A stretch of 12,931 nucleotides of DNA. Origin: an uncultured Desulfomonile sp. GTDB taxonomy: Bacteria > Desulfobacterota > Desulfomonilia > Desulfomonilales > Desulfomonilaceae. Shown here in pieces: positions 1 through 6,929 of the stretch (its first letter is position 1; every line of letters begins with the position of its first letter). A model generated the notes under the pieces. The model was not told the DNA's origin. It ran no database searches and worked only from the letters and a program-made list of their open reading frames with translations. Location of the stretch: positions 1-12,931 of the forward strand of contig CALDNG010000464.1 in NCBI GenBank assembly GCA_937915285.1, in the 5' to 3' direction. Made by a program: the position numbers and the translations under genes.

Positions 1-1
1 C

Positions 2-121
2 CTCGGTGAATTCAGCCAATATGTTCTCAATGGGCAGCGTGTAGTACCTAGAACTCTCCTGGATAAAGGGTTCCATTTTAATTTTCCCTCGATTGAAAAG
101 GCTCTCGAAGACTTGCTTTAG
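2..121 (+). CDS. TIGR01777-type epimerase, C-terminal end only (partial)
   Basis: This is the 3' end of a gene that begins left of the window. Frame 2 is open from the edge to a TAG at 119-121 and gives 39 residues. The end reads GQRVVPRTLLDKGF and then HFNFPSIEKALEDLL. This matches the C-terminal signature I know from the TIGR01777 / YfcH-like epimerase family of extended short-chain dehydrogenases, where a 'GQRVLPKrLLeaGF.F.yP.leeALrdLL' tail follows the Rossmann domain. The NAD(P)-binding part lies outside the window, so activity cannot be judged; substrates are generally unknown in this family. The following gene starts 252 bp downstream with its own ribosome binding site, so the two are probably not tightly coupled. 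The family call rests only on the tail but the match is specific. Confidence 0.8.
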   Translation, partial: LGEFSQYVLNGQRVVPRTLLDKGFHFNFPSIEKALEDLL

Positions 122-315
122 GAATTAGTGTATCTATAGGATATCCAAACTCAAAACCACTGATCACCCCAACCATGTTCTGAAATCCTTTCAAAAGAAT
201 CCGTCAGCTAACAGTCTCTTCAGAAAAGCCTGTGTTGTGTTCTGCCCAGCGCTTAAGGAGCCATTCGTTGCAAGACATTAAGTTTTACATTAGATAAATA
301 ATATAACAAATTCAT

Positions 316-330
316 TTGACAGCATATAAT
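316..330 (+). promoter_or_regulatory. AT-rich region with possible promoter elements
   Basis: The 252-bp gap at 122-373 holds no ORF that I support. Its last 90 bases are very AT-rich. They contain a TATAAT (325-330), and a TTGACA (316-321) that lies too close to pair with it. A start near 337 from the TATAAT would give a leader of about 37 nt before the ATG at 374. No good -35 box sits 16-18 bp upstream of the TATAAT, so this is only a suggestion. Confidence 0.3.
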
Positions 331-362
331 AGATTTGGTAAGCACCTATTTACGTTTAGCTC

Positions 363-367
363 AGGGG
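363..367 (+). promoter_or_regulatory. Shine-Dalgarno AGGGG fixing the start at 374
   Basis: AGGGG lies 6 nt upstream of the ATG at 374. The longer open frame could begin at a TTG at 335, but that codon has no purine-rich site before it, so 374 is preferred. Confidence 0.6.
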
Positions 368-373
368 TCGAAG

Positions 374-1891
374 ATGCTAGCATTCAGGTCAAGGCGTGCC
401 AGTCAATCAATAAAATTGCCAAATCATACTGTGGTATACGGGATTGTTTTAACGGCCGTAGGGATATTCATAACCTTGGGAGCGTTTACCAGGCTATATG
501 AATTGCGTGAATTTTTTCCGCTGCGTCTTCCTGATCAGGTTAACGAGTTCATTCTGAATTATGTTCCATTTATAGTGGGAGTTTTTGTGACGACTGTAGC
601 GTCGTGCGCTGGAGCAATAGTGGGACTGAACTGGCTATTCAACGGTTTTCGTCACATGTCCCGTTTACGTGTTTCGATGAATCAGCCGGGCGAGTATTAT
701 CGCCCTGAGACTGTTTCTTACGGCCTCAAGGAGGGCAAACTCCAATCCTACGATCATGCCCCATCGTTAATTTTCTACATCATAGGCAAGATTTGGTCTA
801 ACGCTCGATACATATCTGAAATACCAGGTCAAATAGTCCGGTTAAATGTTCGTTTTATATGGAAGGCGATAGCGATAGCCATAGTCATCCATTTCAGTTT
901 CAAGGTTCTGGAGCTTGTTCCGCCTTATCTGGCTAGCATTGGTCTTGGCGTGGGATATGTTCTGCCTTCCCCAACCCCGTTTTACAAGTTGCTGCTGGTA
1001 GTATGCGTGCTCAAGTTCATAATTGCCCTGTCATTGATTCCATTACGCAAGCCTGGGGCAAGCCGGGAGATGGATTCCATGATTGTTGAGGGAACTGGTC
1101 ATCCATCAGTGTTTTTTGCGATTCTTGAAGAAGGGTCCAAGATCTTTGCACGGAAAAATCTTGGGAACACTGTATCGAGGACCAGTCCTACTGTCTGCAA
1201 GGATGGAGAGAAGCAGGTCGGGACCTTGATTGAGAGTTTCCCGGACTATGTTAGGACATCCTCCAGAATTTCCGCTCTAATAGCCCTGTTTCTCGGTTCG
1301 ATCATGGTAGTTGCGGGCTTTCTGCAAATAATTCTTATGCAATATCCCAGCTTCTCAGTGCCTTACGATGACTTTTTCAGATTGTACAGCCTGAGTCTGA
1401 TCGTAGACCTGGTTTTAAATGTTTCGATCATTCTTTTTGGGAAGAGTTTTCTTGACCAGGCTGGATCACTGCTTGCCGTTTACAGGTTCAGGTCAAAAAT
1501 CCTATACATAGAAGCCAAAGGTGATTTCGATTCTGATACTGAAGAAAACCTCACAAAGAAATCCAAGAAAGAGGAAAAGCTCTTCAATCCCCTTGTGAAT
1601 GGCGCCTTTAATGTTCGATATTTTTCGGCTGAAGCCATATCAGAATCCATTACACCTGAGGGAGTTCGTGAGTTGATTGGTCTGGAAACCTCGGAAAAAT
1701 TGATGAAAGAGGTTGCAGTCCTTAAATTCATGCCTTTCCAGGTAAAATTCACCGAGCGATACCCCTCATCGTGGGTAAGCCAACTGAACACCATCGATGG
1801 GCCCGAAGAGAACGTTGTCGTTGTGGAGGACGAGCACATTCAAATTGATGATTCCACAGGAAGTCACGCTTCGGTCCCGTCTAACGCATAG
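374..1891 (+). CDS. Polytopic inner-membrane protein of unknown function
   Basis: I do not recognise this 505-residue protein. About six hydrophobic segments are visible, near residues 20-39, 63-92 (long, possibly two), 161-178, 204-223, 299-322 and 337-359. A basic N-terminus (residues 4-14) favours a cytoplasmic start. A soluble loop of about 75 residues lies between segments 4 and 5. The last ~140 residues are soluble and charged, with a Lys/Glu run near 395-403 and an acidic end rich in Glu, Asp and Val. I see no ATPase, kinase or protease motif. The frame is open back to a TTG at 335, but the ATG at 374 has a proper Shine-Dalgarno. The stop codon is 3 bp from the lytic transglycosylase gene, so the two are probably co-transcribed and translationally coupled. 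That suggests, without proving, a link to the cell envelope. Confidence 0.75.
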   Translation: MLAFRSRRASQSIKLPNHTVVYGIVLTAVGIFITLGAFTRLYELREFFPLRLPDQVNEFILNYVPFIVGVFVTTVASCAGAIVGLNWLFNGFRHMSRLRVSMNQPGEYYRPETVSYGLKEGKLQSYDHAPSLIFYIIGKIWSNARYISEIPGQIVRLNVRFIWKAIAIAIVIHFSFKVLELVPPYLASIGLGVGYVLPSPTPFYKLLLVVCVLKFIIALSLIPLRKPGASREMDSMIVEGTGHPSVFFAILEEGSKIFARKNLGNTVSRTSPTVCKDGEKQVGTLIESFPDYVRTSSRISALIALFLGSIMVVAGFLQIILMQYPSFSVPYDDFFRLYSLSLIVDLVLNVSIILFGKSFLDQAGSLLAVYRFRSKILYIEAKGDFDSDTEENLTKKSKKEEKLFNPLVNGAFNVRYFSAEAISESITPEGVRELIGLETSEKLMKEVAVLKFMPFQVKFTERYPSSWVSQLNTIDGPEENVVVVEDEHIQIDDSTGSHASVPSNA

Positions 1892-1894
1892 TCA

Positions 1895-2554
1895 ATGAAG
1901 CTTAAAAAACCTTTCATAGGAATGGCCCTGTTTATTTTCCAGGTTGTTGTATTTGATGTGGGTTTGGCCGAACAGAAAACTTCCCACAGAATAGGTCAAG
2001 ACATTTTGGTTTCTTTCAGGCACAAGGACTCCGGTCAACCCAAAAGAATTCATCTACTCTTTACACGATTAAGAGACACCGTGACAGCCATTGGGGGAGA
2101 ACCTCATCACGCGAGGGTTTTGTTCCATGCAGGACGTGAATTCGAGATTGATCCGTTTTTTCTTGCGTCGGTTGCTTTTGTTGAGTCAAATTTTAGGCCC
2201 AGGATCCAGTCCAACCGAAATGCAAAAGGTTTGATGCAGTTAAGGCCGGTTGTCCTGGAGGTCCTCGGTGTTACCAACCCTTGGGACCCGTATCAGAATG
2301 TCATGGCAGGAGCCGCATACCTGAGACACTGTTTTGAGCGCTACGCAAAGTACGACAATTCGACATATTTGGCGTTAGCAGCCTATAACATTGGTCCGGG
2401 CAAACCAAAGAAACTGGAAAACTCGGAGGCTGCCTCCAGATTTGTCAAAAAAGTTCTGACTGTCTATAATAGGTTGTCAACTGACATGAGCAGTTGCACA
2501 AGGAATAGTTTGAACCAGGAGATGTTTGGTAACAGGTTTGCGGTGGTCCGGTGA
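1895..2554 (+). CDS. Lytic transglycosylase, SLT (Slt70-like) domain, exported
   Basis: This 219-residue protein should cleave the MurNAc-GlcNAc bond of peptidoglycan to leave 1,6-anhydro-MurNAc ends, acting in the periplasm. Residues 1-25 form a signal peptide (Lys-rich start, hydrophobic 7-24, ending in GLAEQ). The SLT domain spans about 72-192. The catalytic Glu is E97 in the motif FVESNF, followed by KGLMQL (111-116), the NPWDPYQNVMAGAAYL block (128-143) and AAYNIGPG (162-169). These are the usual family blocks in the usual order. Small deviations are NRNAKGLMQL, where many members have a Gly-Ala pair, and AYNIGPG instead of AYNAGPG. At 219 residues it is a minimal form without LysM or other binding domains. 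No strong Shine-Dalgarno precedes the ATG, which fits coupling to the membrane-protein gene ending 3 bp upstream. Confidence 0.9.
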   Translation: MKLKKPFIGMALFIFQVVVFDVGLAEQKTSHRIGQDILVSFRHKDSGQPKRIHLLFTRLRDTVTAIGGEPHHARVLFHAGREFEIDPFFLASVAFVESNFRPRIQSNRNAKGLMQLRPVVLEVLGVTNPWDPYQNVMAGAAYLRHCFERYAKYDNSTYLALAAYNIGPGKPKKLENSEAASRFVKKVLTVYNRLSTDMSSCTRNSLNQEMFGNRFAVVR

Positions 2555-2654
2555 GGCCACGACAGACGCCCCTGGGTATTCAAGTTTTTTCATGTTGTTG
2601 GTTAGCAAAATACGAAAAGTTTCATAGAGATAGTTGTCTTATATTTCAAAAAAT

Positions 2655-2686
2655 GCGGGCCAAGTATTGGGACCCAGCGCTCCCGC
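2655..2686 (+). other. Possible structured leader before the PA14 gene
   Basis: In the 155-bp gap upstream of the PA14 gene, GCGGG (2655-2659) can pair with CCCGC (2682-2686). Inside it, CCAA (2660-2663) and TTGG (2667-2670) form a second small stem around GTA. There is no T-tract, so it is not a classical terminator. The arms are short and may be chance. Confidence 0.25.
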
Positions 2687-2709
2687 TTCCCAGTAGGTGA
2701 GGTGAGCCG

Positions 2710-4602
2710 ATGAAAAGAATTTTATCGTCGATCGTTGTCATTTTCGTAGGAATTGTTTTTCTAAACGGACCAAAACCGTCCATGGCTGACGATTTTCTGG
2801 TGATCAAGAAGAAGAGCGGTCCCACTCAGAAGGTTCCTCTCAGTTTTCCTCCGGAACAGATAGAGTCTTTCCACGTAGAATCGACTCCTGCTCCCCCATT
2901 GGGTGTTCCGGAAAGAGAAATTCAGGACTCAGATAGACCGGACGAACAAGACGTCAGGGGAAAACCCGTGGAAGACAAACCCCTTTCATCGCCATTTGGG
3001 ATGCAACCCGGTTTGAAAAAATCTCCGGCTTCTGACGGAGAAACCCCGATGGGGCCTACCAGACAGAAACAGACAATTAAACAGGATACCGTTACCAAGG
3101 AGCAAGCAAAACCGGTGTCAGAACCTGCTGATTCCGCCAGGAAGTCGGACAAAAGCTCCACACCCCGAATTAGCCCGCTGGCTGCCCTGGAGGCCTCTGC
3201 CGCCAGGCAAGCAGGTTTTACCGTCAATGTATACAAGCTACCTGAAAATATAGCCGCCTTGCCCGATTTCAGCGCATTCAGACCTTCAAAGATTCTTTTT
3301 TCGGACAAAGTGGAAATAGATCCTTCCAGATTCAGATCCGACATGCCCGGATTGCCAGATAATCCCGATGGCCTAGGGTTAAGGTTCATGGGAAATTTTC
3401 TCGTTTCAGGAGAAGGGATTTTCAAAGTCAGGATTCAGTCAAAAGACGGTGTGCGACTTCACATTGATGACAAGACCCTCATAGACAATGATGGAATTCA
3501 CGAACCGGCATCCAAGATCGGTTTTGTGCACCTGGCAGAAGGGGCGCATTCCATAATTGTGGATAGCTTCAATTCAAAGGGCGCTCCGATGCTCAAACTC
3601 TTTGTACAGGGGCCTGAGGGAGAAGAGCAGGTATTTTCCATTAGCGCAGGGCTCACGGGCTGGAAAGAGCCGGTCAAACCCTATGACGTTCTCTGGGGAC
3701 AGGTCTATTTTGTGCCACAGGGTAATTACCCGGATGGACCGGATTTCTCCAAGCTGAGCCCCATGGGTAGACTCATAACACCGGAACTCAACATCACTAC
3801 CCCGTGGATTCCCGGTATTCCAGGACGACGGGACATGGTTGCAATTCGTTACCAGGGATTTTTTAATGTTACTGGAGCGGGGATTTTTGCCTTCAGAGTG
3901 GCCGCAAACAATTTCGTAAAATTGACAATCGGCAAGAGTCCTATAGTGGAAGCCCCCAAGGGGACAAAGCCTGAGAGTGAAGGGGCGCTCGGCTGGGCAT
4001 TTCTGCAGCAAGGCAGTTATCCGGTAGTGCTCGACTATTTTAATGCCCAAGGGGATCCCAGACTTCAGCTTTTTGTTACATCACCGACCAAGCCCGAAGA
4101 ACTGTTCAACCCTTCCAGAAATCTGGACGGCTTTGCAGCAGAAACGGGACAAATGAATCTCATCCCTGCCTTTGTGTATTTCCTGGCCCCAAACACCAAG
4201 AAATTACCAAATTTCAACAAACTTTCACCGGCAGGTATGTTCTTCAGCAAGGCAATAGATTATCCCATCAACAGGGGATCTCGCGAATTCCCTGGGATTC
4301 CCAAACGTGAGGAATGGCTCGGTATAAGATTTTACGTTAAGTTTTCTCTGACGGAACAGGAAACAGGTTCCTACAAATTCAGGGTGGTCTGTGATGACGC
4401 GGCTCGATTGATCATTGGAAAGAAGATAGTGGTGAACGCAGAGGGTTCCGGTCAGAAATTGATGGACCAGTCCGGATCAGTAGAATTAACCGTCGGCAGT
4501 CACGAAATGTTCCTGGATTATCTTCAGACAACAGGAGCGAACGCTCTACAGCTATACATAACCCCTCCTGGCGGAGAAGAGAAAATATTCTCCTTTGAGT
4601 AA
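2710..4602 (+). CDS. Secreted protein with three tandem PA14-like domains
   Basis: This is a 630-residue exported protein. A signal peptide covers residues 1-26 (basic start, hydrophobic core 5-19, cleavage likely after SMA). Residues 28-165 are a Pro-, Lys- and Glu-rich low-complexity linker. Three related beta-rich modules follow, at about 170-312, 325-468 and 483-630. Each runs: a V/F-Y line, 'PDFs.l.P.g.lfs', 'PGIP.r...lgiRF.g.F', 'G.f.Frv...d..rL.Ig', 'G.h...lDyf...G.p.LqLfv..P.g.e..f'. This is the PA14 pattern, a fold common in carbohydrate-binding and adhesion proteins. Module 1 keeps the best signature (SKDGVRLHIDD, 244-254, and IDNDGIH, 258-264); modules 2 and 3 have lost the DG motif. 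No catalytic domain or membrane anchor is visible. It probably acts in the periplasm, at the surface or outside the cell; the ligand is unknown. GAGGTG lies 8 nt before the ATG. Confidence 0.8.
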   Translation: MKRILSSIVVIFVGIVFLNGPKPSMADDFLVIKKKSGPTQKVPLSFPPEQIESFHVESTPAPPLGVPEREIQDSDRPDEQDVRGKPVEDKPLSSPFGMQPGLKKSPASDGETPMGPTRQKQTIKQDTVTKEQAKPVSEPADSARKSDKSSTPRISPLAALEASAARQAGFTVNVYKLPENIAALPDFSAFRPSKILFSDKVEIDPSRFRSDMPGLPDNPDGLGLRFMGNFLVSGEGIFKVRIQSKDGVRLHIDDKTLIDNDGIHEPASKIGFVHLAEGAHSIIVDSFNSKGAPMLKLFVQGPEGEEQVFSISAGLTGWKEPVKPYDVLWGQVYFVPQGNYPDGPDFSKLSPMGRLITPELNITTPWIPGIPGRRDMVAIRYQGFFNVTGAGIFAFRVAANNFVKLTIGKSPIVEAPKGTKPESEGALGWAFLQQGSYPVVLDYFNAQGDPRLQLFVTSPTKPEELFNPSRNLDGFAAETGQMNLIPAFVYFLAPNTKKLPNFNKLSPAGMFFSKAIDYPINRGSREFPGIPKREEWLGIRFYVKFSLTEQETGSYKFRVVCDDAARLIIGKKIVVNAEGSGQKLMDQSGSVELTVGSHEMFLDYLQTTGANALQLYITPPGGEEKIFSFE

Positions 4603-4605
4603 GGC

Positions 4606-4653
4606 AAAACTGACGTTCAGGCCCCAATCAGGGGCCTGAACCGAATGAGTTTT
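4606..4653 (+). terminator. Bidirectional terminator between convergent genes
   Basis: A perfect 11-bp stem, GTTCAGGCCCC (4615-4625) with GGGGCCTGAAC (4631-4641), encloses the loop AATCA. AAAACT (4606-4611) and AGTTTT (4648-4653) flank it and give a short T-run on either strand. It lies between the PA14 gene (+, ends 4602) and the small - strand gene (ends 4652), so it can stop transcription from both sides. The T-runs are short and set back from the stem, so efficiency is uncertain. Confidence 0.75.
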
Positions 4654-4891
4654 ACTCATCGTCGCTCTTATCGGTTTCTGTGCTTACTACCTGTAGTCTT
4701 GGCCGTTGTTCAATCTTCCGGGGGCGATCCTGGTTCATTCGTGCCTTGGCGATCAATTCTGCAAATCGCTGAAAATCCTCGGGAAGGAACTTCAGCGTGA
4801 AATGCGGAAGATTGACGTGAACGACCCCCCCAGGGCACGTTGTCACAGCTCCAAAACCATCAATGCTTGATAAGATACTTTGATCGTCCAC
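4652..4891 (-). CDS. Small hypothetical protein, 79 residues, GTG start
   Basis: I do not recognise the family. The start is a GTG at 4891, with AAGGA 6-7 nt before it. The first ~50 residues look like a compact folded unit: TTCPGGVVHVNLPHFTLKF (17-35) is predicted beta structure with a lone Cys and a Pro-Gly-Gly turn, and LPEDFQRFAELIAKA (36-50) is a likely amphipathic helix. Residues 51-79 are polar, basic then acidic (ends DKSDDE), and probably disordered. There is no signal peptide or membrane segment, so it should be cytoplasmic. Evidence that it is real: a good Shine-Dalgarno, a near-consensus promoter on its strand, a terminator exactly at its end, and no competing ORF. It diverges from mobA, which gives no clear functional hint. 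Confidence 0.75.
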   Translation of the reverse strand: MDDQSILSSIDGFGAVTTCPGGVVHVNLPHFTLKFLPEDFQRFAELIAKARMNQDRPRKIEQRPRLQVVSTETDKSDDE

Positions 4892-4919
4892 TTTTCGTCC
4901 TTTTTAATAATTTTTTATC

Positions 4920-4948
4920 ATTTTATGGCGCCTGGTTTGCCGTGGCAA
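4920..4948 (-). promoter_or_regulatory. Sigma70-like promoter for the small - strand gene
   Basis: On the - strand, TTGCCA (4948-4943) is followed after exactly 17 bp by TAAAAT (4925-4920), each 5 of 6 matches to consensus. Initiation near 4913 would give a leader of about 22 nt with an AAGGA site before the GTG at 4891. Its -35 box is one half of the palindrome shared with the divergent mobA promoter. Confidence 0.6.
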
Positions 4949-4965
4949 TAGAATTGATGTAAAAT
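4937..4965 (+). promoter_or_regulatory. Sigma70-like promoter candidate upstream of mobA
   Basis: TTGCCG (4937-4942), a 17-bp spacer, then TAAAAT (4960-4965). Initiation would fall near 4972, only a few bases before the ATG at 4975 and past its GAGG. Either the mobA message is nearly leaderless from this promoter or another promoter is used. Confidence 0.4.
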
Positions 4966-4974
4966 TGAGGCGAA

Positions 4975-5664
4975 ATGAATAACCCAGGAAATCCAGAAAA
5001 AAGCTCTTTGTGCCCCCGAGATCCCGGAGATGGTCCAATTTTTAATGATTTGAGAAACGCCGCGCCCGATGTGACCGCTGTAATCCTGGCCGGTGGGAAA
5101 TCGTCCAGAATGGGGGGAGTCAACAAGGCGCTACTAAAAATTGATGGCATTGCCATAATTGAGCGTGAGATCGCAATACTCGATGGAATATTCAAAGAAA
5201 TCATCATCATTAGTAACTCGCCAGACAGTTACAGGTTTCTGGGTAAACCGATTTTCCCGGACATCATTTTGGGCAAAGGCTCGCTAGGCGGTCTTTATAC
5301 TGGCCTAAAGCGCTCCAGCAACCAGCGCTGTTTTCTGGCCCCTTGTGACATGCCGTTTCTGAGATCTGACATCATCAGGTTAATGTTGTCCAACATGGAT
5401 GAACACGACGTCATCATTCCGAGAATAAACGGTCACCTCGAACCGATGCATGCGATTTATTCAAAAAAATGCATTCCAATCATTGAACGACTTTTGCAAA
5501 GCGATGATCTGAAGATCATACATTTGCTGGACGAAGTTGACACCTATGAAATAGCTGAAAGCAGTTTGAAACAATTTGATCAGGCTTTTGATTTCACGAT
5601 GAACGTAAATACTCCCCGGGATCTCGAAATGGCCTCAATCAAGTCCGCTCAAATAACACCCTGA
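4975..5664 (+). CDS. mobA: Molybdenum cofactor guanylyltransferase (MobA)
   Basis: MobA transfers GMP from GTP to molybdopterin, making the guanine dinucleotide form of the cofactor used by DMSO-reductase-family enzymes such as formate dehydrogenases and nitrate reductases. It is cytoplasmic. The 229-residue protein shows the nucleotidyltransferase signature ILAGGKSSRMGG (37-48) with the conserved Lys at 51, a GSLGGLYTGL block (102-111), the metal-binding CDMPFL motif (124-129, Asp125), and NVNTPRDL (210-217) near the C-terminus. All are typical of MobA. It carries about 30 extra residues before the fold compared with most members; these are polar with no clear function. The ATG has GAGG only 4 nt upstream. 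A later GTG at 5071 would give a family-length protein but has no Shine-Dalgarno. No molybdoenzyme gene is nearby. A related CTP- or CDP-sugar transferase is less likely given the motif set. Confidence 0.88.
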   Translation: MNNPGNPEKSSLCPRDPGDGPIFNDLRNAAPDVTAVILAGGKSSRMGGVNKALLKIDGIAIIEREIAILDGIFKEIIIISNSPDSYRFLGKPIFPDIILGKGSLGGLYTGLKRSSNQRCFLAPCDMPFLRSDIIRLMLSNMDEHDVIIPRINGHLEPMHAIYSKKCIPIIERLLQSDDLKIIHLLDEVDTYEIAESSLKQFDQAFDFTMNVNTPRDLEMASIKSAQITP

Positions 5665-5686
5665 AACCTGATTTAACGAAAATAAT

Positions 5687-5721
5687 GCCTCAATACTATG
5701 AATGCCTAATATTCATAAGGC
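5687..5721. terminator. Weak AT-rich hairpin between convergent mobA and dGTPase genes
   Basis: TATGAAT (5697-5703) pairs with ATTCATA (5711-5717) around a 7-nt loop, and GCCT (5687-5690) can pair with AGGC (5718-5721) outside. An A-run follows on the + strand, and a T-rich stretch follows for - strand transcripts. It overlaps the dGTPase stop codon. It could end - strand transcription, but the stem is AT-rich. Confidence 0.35.
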
Positions 5722-6872
5722 AAAAATAGCTTGCGATGCTCGTAAAGCGCATACCTGTCAGTCATACCGGCAATATAATCGCAAACAATTCTTTCCCTCG
5801 ATTCAATACCTTCCCTGATTCTCTTTTGAACTCCCGGAGGAAGCTGGAAAGGCCTCTCCACATATTCAGTGAAAAGATCGGTCAATAACCTGTTAGCCTT
5901 GTACTGCATTCTCATCAGCTTGTGATGCGTGTAAAATTTTTGATAAAGGAATTCATCAAGCTGCTTTTTCCAACCCAGCATGGTTCTTGAAAAATTGATG
6001 ACGACAAAATCGAGGTTCATGACCGCTTCTGGTGAATCTACGCCCGTCCTGAGAATGTTTTCATTCGACTGATCGACCAGGTCCCTGATAAATCTGTCTA
6101 TAAGAATCCTGATACATTGATACCTAAAGGTATCCTTGTCATTCAATGAACAGAATTCCTTGACCACAGATGTGACAAATTTCCAGACCTCGAGTTCTTC
6201 CAGTTCCGATTCCTCAAAGAAACCCGAACGCAACCCATCCTCGATGTCATGACAACTGTAAGCGATTTCGTCGGCCCTATTGACAATTTGAGTTTCAATG
6301 GAAGGTTGAGGAGACCTTGAAAATTCTTTTATGTCGTCTTCGGGGGCGTGGTCATAAATGGTGGAGTGTCTGATGATACCTGCTCGAGTTTCAAAAGTGA
6401 GGTTCAGACCGGGAAAATCAGGATAACGAGTTTCAAGAAGGTCTACGACCCTCAAAGACTGCCTGTTGTGTTCAAAACCACCGAAATCCTTCATTAGGGC
6501 ATGGAGAGACTGTTCACCGGCATGGCCGAAGGGAGTGTGTCCAAGGTCATGCGCCAAAGCTATGGCATGGGTCAGGTCCTCATTGGCCCCGATATACTGG
6601 GCTATGCTGCGCGCAATCTGGGCCGCTTCCAGGGTGTGGGTCAGCCGAGTCCTGTAATGATCACCCTCATAGTATGCGAATACCTGAGTCTTGTACTCGA
6701 GCCGCCTGAACGCCTTGGAATGAATGATTCTGTCACGGTCTCTCTGAAAGGATGTCCTAAACTGACACTCCTTTTCCGGTCTTGAACGACCCTGGCTTTT
6801 TTCTGAGAGGGTGGCGTAACAGGCCAGGTACTCTCGTTCCCTCTTTTCCTGAACCTCTCGATTGATCAACAA
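5706..6872 (-). CDS. dGTPase-like HD-domain triphosphohydrolase
   Basis: The product belongs to the deoxyguanosinetriphosphate triphosphohydrolase-like family, which releases inorganic triphosphate from dNTPs in the cytoplasm and affects dNTP pools. In 388 residues it shows the N-terminal block FRTSFQRDRDRIIHSKAFRRL (about 38-58), RLTHTLEA with H79, LAHDLGHTPFGHAGE with the H108/D109 pair, and NRADEIAYSCHDIEDGL with D201. These are the four metal ligands of HD enzymes. Length and order fit the shorter 'type 2' subfamily. The frame is open to a TTG at 6890, but GGAGG (6885-6881) lies inside that extension and sits 8 nt before a TTG at 6872, so 6872 is chosen; the next codon is also TTG. It is last in the - strand block, 57 bp after the zinc-ribbon gene. 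The real substrate among dNTPs cannot be read from sequence. Confidence 0.92.
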   Translation of the reverse strand: MLINREVQEKREREYLACYATLSEKSQGRSRPEKECQFRTSFQRDRDRIIHSKAFRRLEYKTQVFAYYEGDHYRTRLTHTLEAAQIARSIAQYIGANEDLTHAIALAHDLGHTPFGHAGEQSLHALMKDFGGFEHNRQSLRVVDLLETRYPDFPGLNLTFETRAGIIRHSTIYDHAPEDDIKEFSRSPQPSIETQIVNRADEIAYSCHDIEDGLRSGFFEESELEELEVWKFVTSVVKEFCSLNDKDTFRYQCIRILIDRFIRDLVDQSNENILRTGVDSPEAVMNLDFVVINFSRTMLGWKKQLDEFLYQKFYTHHKLMRMQYKANRLLTDLFTEYVERPFQLPPGVQKRIREGIESRERIVCDYIAGMTDRYALYEHRKLFLPYEY

Positions 6873-6880
6873 GCCCTGGT

Positions 6881-6885
6881 CCTCC
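6881..6885 (-). promoter_or_regulatory. Shine-Dalgarno GGAGG that sets the dGTPase start
   Basis: GGAGG on the - strand lies 8 nt before TTG 6872 and 11 nt before TTG 6869. It lies within the first codons of the longest open frame, which argues against the TTG at 6890. Confidence 0.7.
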
Positions 6886-6929
6886 GGCAATTATGAATTG
6901 CTATCCCTGCATGGAAAGCCTGATTGATT

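Noticed and set aside
316..344. TTGACA at 316 as a -35 box with a -10 17 bp later
   Set aside because: The sequence 17 bp downstream is TAAGCA, a poor -10. The nearby TATAAT is too close to be its partner.
316..501. 61-codon open frame overlapping the start of the membrane protein gene
   Set aside because: It overlaps a better-supported frame that has a Shine-Dalgarno at 363-367, and its product looks random.
3574..4050. 158-codon open frame antisense to the PA14 gene
   Set aside because: The + strand frame has a signal peptide and repeated domains. The antisense product has no recognisable features.
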